From Megalobrama amblycephala (Eukaryota > Chordata > Actinopteri > Cypriniformes > Xenocyprididae): a stretch of DNA of 64,000 bases. Location: the NCBI RefSeq assembly GCF_018812025.1, contig NC_063050.1:9641015-9705014 (forward strand), read 5' to 3'. Positions 56,225 to 64,000 of this stretch are shown in pieces; the first letter of the stretch is position 1; each line of letters opens with the position of its first letter. The position numbers were made by a program, and so were the translations under genes. The notes beneath the pieces are model-generated. The model was not told the origin of the DNA, did not search any database, and was given only the letters and a program-made list of their open reading frames with translations.

Positions 56225-59200
56225 ATGGAGCAATGGAGCCAATATTACTCTCCTGATACCACACATCCTGTTCGACCACAGGCCAGAGCACGTCAGCTCT
56301 CAACACGTCTGCAAGCTTATGACATAACATTGCCTAAATCTCTCATACCAGACCCTGCGCTGTACGACAGTTCATACCACCAGCCAAGGATGAATCACCC
56401 AGCATCACAGCTAAACCTCAGTGGACAGGCCGAGCCAGTCTCGACTGTGGAGCAGCTTCCTATGAGTGAGTTATCTCTGGTGCAGTATGGAGTAGGTCAA
56501 GCTACAGGTCATTTGGGCAGCGTTGATAATGGATCTGGTGTTTTTGCAAGACAGCTAGATGATGACAGATCCTATAGTCATTCTAGATCACCTGTAGTTC
56601 AGCGAGAATATCACAGTCTATCCGAACGTGAGTCTCTTAGCAGTGGTGCTGTTTCACCTTCACTCCGTGATGAAGAACAGGCTAGAGCCATCTCACCACC
56701 TGTGGTCAGACCAAAAGCTACTGCGACACCATCTATCCCACTTCAGCCATTCCATGCTGCTGTAGTCACCCGAGACATTTCTCAACAGTCAGCTCCATGG
56801 CATATGACACAAACGATGCCTAATGCCGCATATGGTACGACTGCGCCATATCTTGGTGTCTCACCTTCATCCGCTCCACATGCAATGCTGCATCAGCAAA
56901 CTTCATCCAGTACACTAGATTTTCGTCCTTCATGCCAACTTACCTCATCATTGCCACGTACTGTTACATCAGTGAAGCTGCCTTTAGTTACAACAGCCCA
57001 CACCACTTGTGTGCCACCTGTCTATCAGTTACAGACTACTGTTCCATGCCAACCACAATGGCAGTCATTCACCATGCCAGACCCATATCGACCTCCACCA
57101 TCAGTCCCAGGGTATTATGTCACTCAGCCGTCTATTCACATTCCAGGACAGACCTGGTATGGCTCTCCAGCAATGTACCCGCCACTACCTCCAACCCCTG
57201 TTTACCAGCCAATACCTGCAGCGCTTCCACTCCAGCCAGTTCCAATCCCAACATTACCTAAACTTGTGAATGATAGTGAGAGAGAGTTTACAGATCTGAA
57301 GATGGCTTTGGATAATCTCCTCAATCCTCACACTGAGCTCACTGAACATTATAAATATAGGGTGTTAATGGAACAGTTAGTCCTGGAGGAAGCAAGGCTT
57401 ATCGTCCAAGCATGCCGGCATCATCCTGCACCCTATGCAGCAGCTATGACAGCATTACAACGTCAGTATGGCCAACCTCATCAGCTGGCTCAAAGTGAAA
57501 TTGCATCTTTGTTAAATTCGCCTGATATTAGAGCTGGGGATGCAAAGGCTTTCCAGAGTTTTGCGCTCAATGTTGACTTGTTAGTAGGCATGCTGATGTC
57601 ACTTGAGGGGCCACAGGGACGAGAACTCACTTGCACGGGGCATGTTGACAGACTACTCAGTAAGCTACCCAAGCATTACAGAGATAGTTTTATTGAGCAC
57701 CTCCAGTTACGAGGCAGACTGAGCACTGACAGCCTCAACCCGTATAACCTTCATGATCTTGCTGACTGGTTGAAAGTGAAAGCAGAGGCTCAGCGTCTGT
57801 CATCTAAAATGGTACAGCGCTACCAGACTGAGAGAGTTCAAGTCCCACGTAGAGAACGTCAACCCATTCCGAAGCCCCAAACTCGACTCACTGCAGTGTA
57901 TCATGGCAGCAACCAACCCAAAGAGGTCAGTACAGTAAATTATGCCCATACAGAGCCTGCTCATGCCCAGCAATCAGTTAAGAAGCTGAAACGTCTATGT
58001 CTGTTCTGTAAAAGTCAAGAGCACTATTTGTCGCAGTGTAGTGAAATCACTGAGCGCTCACCGGAACAGATTTTCAAGTGGATAAAGGACAGTAAGAGAT
58101 GTTGGAAATGTGGACGTACAAGTCATAAATGTGAGGAATGCACGCTAAAGAAACCTTGCAGAGAATGTGGTAATATACACCTCAGTGTGCTGCATTCCAT
58201 TGCCAAAGATGGTCCCAACCTTGTGCTACTTACGACGTCTGGAGATCGAGCATATCTGACTTCCCCTAGCTCAACAGGACGTGTTTACCTGAAAGTCGTC
58301 CCAGTGCTGCTGTGGAAAGGCAAAAGATCTGTACCAACATATGCTATCCTGGATGACGGGGCCCAGCGGAGTATTGTTCTTCCAGCAGCAGTTCAGCAGC
58401 TAGGACTTGTGGGTAGGGAAGAGCATATGGCCCTTCGCACCATCCGACATGATGTCACTGAGTTAAAGGGACAGTCAATCGATCTGCTACTTTCCACACA
58501 GTCAAGTCCAAAGGAGAAGTACAGCCTCACAAATGTATTTACTGCTCCTCTCCTTACGTTAACTGACCAAACGTATCCCATCCAGAGACTCCAGCGATGC
58601 TATTACCATCTCAGAGGGATTCCTCTTCCAACCTTTGATAAGGTGCAGCCCCTTCTCCTAATTGGGTCTGACTACCCAAACCTGATCACAGCCAAGGAGC
58701 CCATCAGACTAGGGCCAGCTGGTGGACCGGCAGCTGTTCGTACGCAGCTCGGTTGGGTTCTCCAGGGACCAGATGGACTTCTGCCACATCAGGTACCTTC
58801 ACCACAGTGCTTATTCACTTCCCTTACTCCAATTCGCGATCCTGTTTACCAACATGTTGAGCGACTGTGGCAACTGGATGTCCTCCCATACCGCAGTGAA
58901 AAGCTGGTAACACGATCAAAACAGGATCAAGCAGCTGTGAATATGCTGGAGACCAGAACACGACGTGTGGAAGTTAATGGCATCTTGCGTTACGCTACTC
59001 CACTCCTTCGTGCACGGGATGCCCCACCTTTGAGAGGAATCAAAGAGTCAGTTTTGTCCAGCCTCAGAAACACTGAGAGGCGTCTCAGCAAAGACACAGA
59101 AAAGGCAAAGATGTATGAAGCTGAGATACAGAAACTCCTTGATTCAGGGTATGTTGTCAAGATACCCCTGGAGAATCTTCAGCCCATTGAGGAGTCATGG

Positions 59201-62183
59201 TTCATACCACATCACCTCGTACACCACAATGGCAAGGATCGGCTGGTTTTTAATTGCTCCTTTGTGCATCTAGGTGTTTCCCTTAATCAGCAGCTGCTTC
59301 CTGGTCCCAGCCTCAGTGCCTCATTGTTGGGAGTTCTCCTTCGGTTTCGGCAGTATGCGGTTGCCATCAGTGGTGACATACGTGGTATGTTTCACCAGGT
59401 GAGACTCCTACCCGAAGACAAACCCCTGTTGAGGTTTATTTGGAGGAACATGCGTAGGGAGGATCCACCTGACATTTACGAGTGGCAAGTCTTGCCCTTT
59501 GGGACGACCTGCAGTCCCTGCTGCGCCACCTTTGCTCTACAGAGACATGTGCGCAGCCAACAGCCCGGAAATGAAGAAGTGCTGCAGTCCATAGAGCGGA
59601 GTTTTTATGTAGACAATTGTCTGCAGAGTTTCGCCACTGCTATGGAAGCTAAGCAACTGATCGACAAGATGAGACCTCTACTAGCCTCAGGGGGCTTTGA
59701 AATAAGACAGTGGGCTTCTAATGTACCTTCAGTCATTCAGCACTTACCTTCCACAGCTCGCTCAGAGAGCATTGAACTGTGGTTGCAGCAGTATAATTTG
59801 GATCCCCTGGAACCAGCTTCTGGGCTTGGTGTGGCACTGTCTAGAAGACCATGTGGGCTTCCGGAATCGTGAAATGATAAATCACCCCCCAACAATGAGA
59901 CACATTTATAAGGTCTTGGCATCACAATATGACCCCCTGGGGTTTATCATCCCCTTTACCACACGGGCCAAGATTCTTGTCCAGAAGCTCTGGGCCAAAC
60001 CAAGGAATTGGGATGATCCAAACCTTCCCACAGACTTGCTAGAGAAATGGAATAGGTGGGAGGAGGAGTTGCCCGACCTCAGCAAGATCAAGCTTCCCAG
60101 ATGCTACATCCCTTCCAACTTTGATGTGGAGACATCAAAATTTAATTTGCATGTGTTCGGTGATGCATCGGAAGTGGCCTATGGATCGGTGGCTTACCTC
60201 CTTATTGAGCAGCATGGGAAGATCCACACCTCCTTTGTTATGGCCCGCTCTAGGGTAGCCCCCAAACGGCAGCTGTCAATGCCACGTCTCGAACTTTGCG
60301 CGGCTCTGACCAGTGCCCAGCTTGCCAATTTCCTCAGTCAGGAACTGACCATCGCCATAGAGAAGGTGACATTATGGACTGACTCTACTACTGTCCTGAC
60401 ATGGATACAGTCAGAGTCTTGTAAATATAAAGTTTTTGTTGGGACAAGAGTGGCGGAAATCCAAGAGTTGACCGAGCTTCACTCATGGAGGTATGTAGAT
60501 TCCTCCAATAACCCGGCGGATGATATCACCAGAGGGAGGAAACTTACAGAGCTGGCAAACCCAGGTAGATGGAGTCAGGGTCCAAAATTCCTTTGTGAAC
60601 CACCAGATCACTGGCCAGTCACGCCCTTGTTAGAGGCCCAAGATGACATATCAGAGAAAAGGAAAGCTGTCTTCTGTGGTCTGGTTGGGAATGGGGATCA
60701 AAGTTCTGGGATTCCTGATGCATCCCAGTATACTTCCTGGAGAGACTTGGTAAATGCTACTTACCAGTTTCTTCACGGGGCAGCTACCCAAACCATGAGC
60801 ACACAACACCCTGACTACCAGAGTGCGGAAGTACTCATATTGAGTCAATGTCAGGAGGAGACCTTCCCAGAGGAGCTTAGAGCCCTGAAGTCAGCGAAAC
60901 CTGTGCCTGTTTCCAGTCGTCTGAACACACTTGCACCAGAGTTGGATTCCACACTGAGATTGATCCGTGTGGGAGGAAGACTGCGGAAACTGGATGACTT
61001 AAGTCAAATTGAGATCCACCCAGTGGTTTTAGACCCGCACCATAAAGTAACTAAACTTCTTATAAAGCACTTTGATGAACGCCTTCTCCACCCAGGACCT
61101 GACAGGGTTTTCGCCGAACTCCGTCGCCACTACTGGATCCTGAGAGGCAGACAAGCGGTAAGGCAACATCAGAGAGAGTGTGTAGAATGCCAAAAGTGGA
61201 GAGCCAAGCCGACTGTGCCTATCATGGCTGACTTACCTTTAGCTCGTCTGCGACTATACCAACCGCCTTTTTTCTCAACTGGAGTTGACTGCTTTGGGCC
61301 CTTCATTGTGAAGATTGGCCGTCGCACTGAAAAACGATGGGGAGTCATCTTCAAGTGCTTGACGACCAGATGCATTCACCTTGACCTCCTCAATAGCATT
61401 GATACCGATGCATTTTTGTTGGCACTTAGACGGTTTATAGCTCGCAGAGGAACCCCATCCGAAATTTTCTCGGATCAGGGGACCAATTTCCGAGGAGCTG
61501 CAACTGAATTACGGGAAGCCTTCAAAGTAATGGAACCCAAACTGCAAGAGTTGTTGGCTAACTATCAGATCAACTTTAGGATGAATCCTCCCGCCGCACC
61601 ACACTTCGGAGGTGCATGGGAAAGGGAGATCAGATCAGTAAAGTCTGCCCTGCAGGTAGTTGTTGGTAGCCAGTCGGTTCCAGAGGAAGTACTACGCACA
61701 GTACTGATCGAAGTCGAGGGCATCCTTAACAGCAAGCCATTGGGATATGTCTCATCCGATGTGGCAGACATAGACCCGGTTACCCCTAACATGCTGCTCA
61801 TGGGGCGGCGAGACGCCTCACTCCCCCAGGTAATCTACACTCCTGAACCGCTATCCAAGCGTCGCTGGCGTCACTCTCAAACCATTGTGGATCACTTCTG
61901 GTCATACTACACCCGGCATTACCTCCCAAGCCTTCAGACTCGCCAGAAGTGGCAGCGAGAAACCCAAGATTTAACTGAGAATATGGTAGTGATGATTATG
62001 GATCCGCAGCTTCCCAGAGCCCATTGGCCAACTGGTCAGGTAGTCAAGTTGATACCCAGTGCTGATGGACACATTAGGTCAGCTCAAATCAAGGTCAGTG
62101 ATCGCTTATACATACGACCTGTGGCCAAACTCGTCAGACTTCCAGCACTTCCGGATGGAGGTGACGCTGACCCCAAGGACTAG
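56225..62183 (+). pseudogene. BEL/Pao polyprotein (gag-protease-RT-RNase H-integrase), one frameshift
   Basis: The first frame runs from MEQWSQYYSPDT (56225) to 59872 and the second is open from 59721 to 62183. Order: Ser/Pro/Gln-rich N-terminus; a DUF1759-like gag region (about 57270-57850); Cys/His knuckles (CLFCKSQEHYLSQC, then CWKCGRTSHKC); the protease active site as ILDDGAQRS (about 58345), with Asp where DSG/DTG proteases have Ser or Thr; RT (RLVFNCSF, AISGDIRGMFHQV, FYVDNC at about 59603-59620); RNase H (VFGDASEVAYGS); an integrase zinc region (HPGPDRVFAELRRHYWILRG) and core (TGVDCFGPF, SDQGTNFRG, HFGGAWERE); and a C-terminal DUF5641-like part (LTENMVVMIMDPQLPR). The RT-to-RNase H junction is split by a one-base change near 59815-59830. 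Only that lesion was noticed. Confidence 0.92.
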
Positions 62184-62228
62184 GGAATTTATTCTCACAC
62201 ATATTAGCTATGCTAATCTGGGGGCGGC

Positions 62229-62838
62229 TGTTCTAAATTCCCTGTAAGAGTATACGGGAAGGACTTTTGTCATGAAACATCTTATAGTGTATTTCCACTG
62301 GGCGGCGCTAGTTTCCGCTATTCCGCTATTGTGTTTTTACTTTCACTTTTGCCAGCCGTTTGCTCCGCCATTTCTTCAGGTGTTAATGTGCGTGATTGAA
62401 TGTAAGTTTATTATTTAATTATACAAATTATAAGTGATACATGTTTATTATGTTGTTGTGTTTAAATATTCAGTTTGTGCAACCGAATTTTACATTGTGC
62501 ACTATGTTATAATATGAGAGCTATATACAGTGATTCACGTGCATATGTTCACTGCTGTTAATCCCCTCTCTGTGACATTGGTACATGCATAACTTGTCCA
62601 GTAGTGTGTTACTGTTTGTTTATGTAACTTAATGTTATTGGACATACACTGATGTATATTTTTATTTTGTTCATTTCAGAAAGACCACATTTAATACCTT
62701 GCACATAACTGAATGATGCCAAATATGCAAACAAATATAAAGAGTTGAACTGTTCCATGTCTCCTGTCACGCTTCTTACCGGAGCCCCGTAGTGGATGAG
62801 CATTCACCTACCTATATTATTAGTTATAGTTCTTTTCA
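62229..62838 (+). repeat. 3' LTR of the BEL/Pao element
   Basis: The second LTR, directly followed by the CAAGC target duplication and the rest of the interrupted Gmr1-like leader. Confidence 0.95.
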
Positions 62839-63299
62839 CAAGCGTTGCTTCAGCCTAACAAGGGAAAAGCCACCAATATGAGAAGACAATCAATTTAATC
62901 CTCGCTATAATCTCACGCAAACTTAACGGAGACTACCAAAAACAACGTACATATACCACCCAAAAAGTTATCATAAACAACCTTCATACCTGTACAACGA
63001 CAACCGGTCTCAACTGCCTTCATCAGTCAAACAAACAAATGCCAAACAAGAGTAAAACATACGTCTACCTCCGCAGCATTTCAATATCGCATTACAAACG
63101 TAGGTTAGGTTAAAGTCAAACTCACCCGACTCACTTTCCTCTCATATAGATGAGTGGCAAACAATTGCGATAAACAATCGACAAAGAGCAATGACTAACC
63201 AACTTACACATCGATCTGTCAGCACGCTCTCCTGCAAACAGCTGAACTGCTGAAAATACCAACATGTGTTTCTAATCACCAAACGCGTATCCCGGAACA
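62839..63299 (-). other. Gmr1-like 5' leader, LTR-proximal part
   Basis: Leader sequence between the BEL insertion and the primer-binding site. It contains no gene; with 55306-55575 it makes a leader of about 730 bp. Confidence 0.7.
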
Positions 63300-63317
63300 T
63301 CCGGGACGAGCCCCCAA
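63300..63317 (-). promoter_or_regulatory. Primer-binding site, tRNA-Pro type
   Basis: Two bases inside the 5' LTR, the minus strand reads TGGGGGCTCGTCCCGGAT. This agrees with the classical tRNA-Pro primer-binding site at all but one of 18 positions. Confidence 0.7.
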
Positions 63318-63319
63318 TT

Positions 63320-63635
63320 TGTTACGGCCAGCTCGTAACCGCAACAAAGATGGGACAGCCACACCACTGAATTAATAATAATAATTAATATTTATTACAA
63401 AATCTAGGGGTTTAGACAATACAAAAGGCAGACAACGATCGATCATGAAGCGAGGCAAACCGAGGCCAGCCGGAGATGATGTCAACTCTCCCTGCCCTCC
63501 TTCATTGCATGAAACCACGGCATATATCTCCACTTCCTAATGGAAATCAGGTGTCCTGCATCTCTGCGGCCACCTACAACACACAAAAAAAAAAAAACAG
63601 CAAATACCAAGAAAGATAAACGCACCCATACCCAT

Positions 63636-63639
<4 letters not shown>
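63320..63639 (-). repeat. 5' LTR of the Gmr1-like element
   Basis: A 320-bp copy nearly identical to 50152-50471; differences include one C/T change and an A-run length change. The near identity points to a recent insertion. Confidence 0.93.

Positions 63640-63676
<37 letters not shown>
63640..63676. repeat. (AT)n microsatellite at the Gmr1-like insertion site
   Basis: An AT dinucleotide run directly after the 5' LTR; the corresponding left flank at 50130-50151 is also AT-repeat, so the element inserted into a microsatellite. Confidence 0.93.
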
Positions 63677-63678
<2 letters not shown>

Positions 63679-63816
63679 TTAGATGGTATATATGTGTACC
63701 GGTAAGTCATGTACAAACGCAAGGAAATGTAAATAATTATGGTGTGATAAATAAATAAGTAAATGTATAAATAATGTTGTGTATTGCACATGGTTATTGC
63801 CAAGAGGGGGCATTAA

Positions 63817-64000
63817 AGGATTAGTTCACTTTCAAATGAAAATTAGCCCAAGCTTTACTAACCCTCAAACCATCCTAGGTGTATATGACTTTCTTGTTCC
63901 TGATGAACATAATCAAAGAAATATTAATAAATATCCTGACGCATCTGGACTTTATAATGGCACTGATAGGGTTCAATGAGTATGAGCTAAAGAAAAAGCT
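63817..64000 (+). mobile_element. TTAA-type MITE, cut by the right edge
   Basis: TTAA (63813-63816) is followed by AGGATTAGTTCACTTTCAAA, the typical end of a fish piggyBac-like repeat family. The other end is outside the window. Confidence 0.6.

Larger units (their letters stand above)
55576..62838 (+). mobile_element. BEL/Pao LTR retrotransposon nested in the Gmr1-like 5' leader
   Basis: LTRs 55576-56184 (609 bp) and 62229-62838 (610 bp) are almost identical, begin TGTTCTAAATTCCC and end TTCTTTTCA, with the 5-bp duplication CAAGC at 55571-55575 and 62839-62843. The polyprotein frame has one frameshift near 59815-59830. A GGGGGCGGC purine-rich tract precedes the right LTR. The orientation is opposite to the host element. 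Near-identical LTRs suggest it is very young. Confidence 0.95.
50152..63639 (-). mobile_element. Gmr1-like Gypsy-type LTR retrotransposon with Copia-like pol order, carrying a nested BEL element
   Basis: LTRs of 320 bp lie at 50152-50471 and 63320-63639, starting TGTTACGGCC and ending CATAACA on the plus strand and differing at only a few positions. ATAT flanks both ends inside an AT repeat. On the minus strand the order is gag, protease, integrase, reverse transcriptase, RNase H, the order of Ty1/Copia, although the domains themselves are Gypsy-like. This matches the published Gmr1-like group of deuterostome elements. The primer-binding site next to the 5' LTR fits tRNA-Pro, and a purine tract precedes the 3' LTR. 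Frameshifts in gag-pro, pro-IN and RT make this copy non-autonomous. Confidence 0.9.

Overview
The window looks like genomic DNA of a cyprinid-type teleost fish. It has intron-split immunoglobulin-superfamily receptor genes with phase-1 Ig exons, very dense fish DNA transposons (hAT-, Tc1/mariner-, piggyBac- and Harbinger-like), a fish L2/CR1-like LINE, and Gypsy-type and BEL/Pao LTR elements. No bacterial-style gene, CRISPR array or rRNA is present. All gene models come from reading exon, splice and phase signals by eye; nothing was aligned to a database.

Left part (1-28 kb, minus strand): three tandem Siglec/CD22-like receptor genes. Each starts with a leader exon, then an N-terminal V domain built like that of sialoadhesin (B- and E-strand cysteines, F-strand Arg, aromatic A and G strands), then a C2 domain carrying the extra Siglec inter-domain cysteine. 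Gene 1 (688-9483, running off the left edge) is broken: two consecutive C2 exons are each split by a transposon, and its sialic-acid Arg is Lys. Gene 2 (12493-16480; SP-V-C2-C2-TM) has a short tail with two YxxL motifs. Gene 3 (18031-27723; SP-V-C2-C2-C2-TM) has a long inhibitory tail with three ITIMs, the last in a 58-bp terminal exon. All phases close for genes 2 and 3.

Middle part (28-41 kb): orphan leader exons, a Tc1 element interrupted by a hAT MITE, a palindromic mariner MITE, a dead 4.6-kb LINE (ORF1 of L1 type, ORF2 with three frameshifts), and a decayed CD300/pIgR-like V exon.

Right part (41-50 kb, plus strand): two tandemly duplicated CD300/CMRF35/pIgR-like receptor genes, A (41343-42891) and B (48175-49711), each with six exons. 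Both tails keep a canonical ITAM. A also has two ITIMs; B has lost both.

Far right (50.1-63.6 kb): a Gypsy-type element on the minus strand with a Copia-like pol order (protease, integrase, reverse transcriptase, RNase H), matching the known Gmr1-like group. A BEL/Pao element (55576-62838, plus strand, near-intact) sits inside its 5' leader. Together the window reads as a receptor cluster in which paralogues appear to differ in inhibitory and activating signalling, heavily remodelled by nested transposition.
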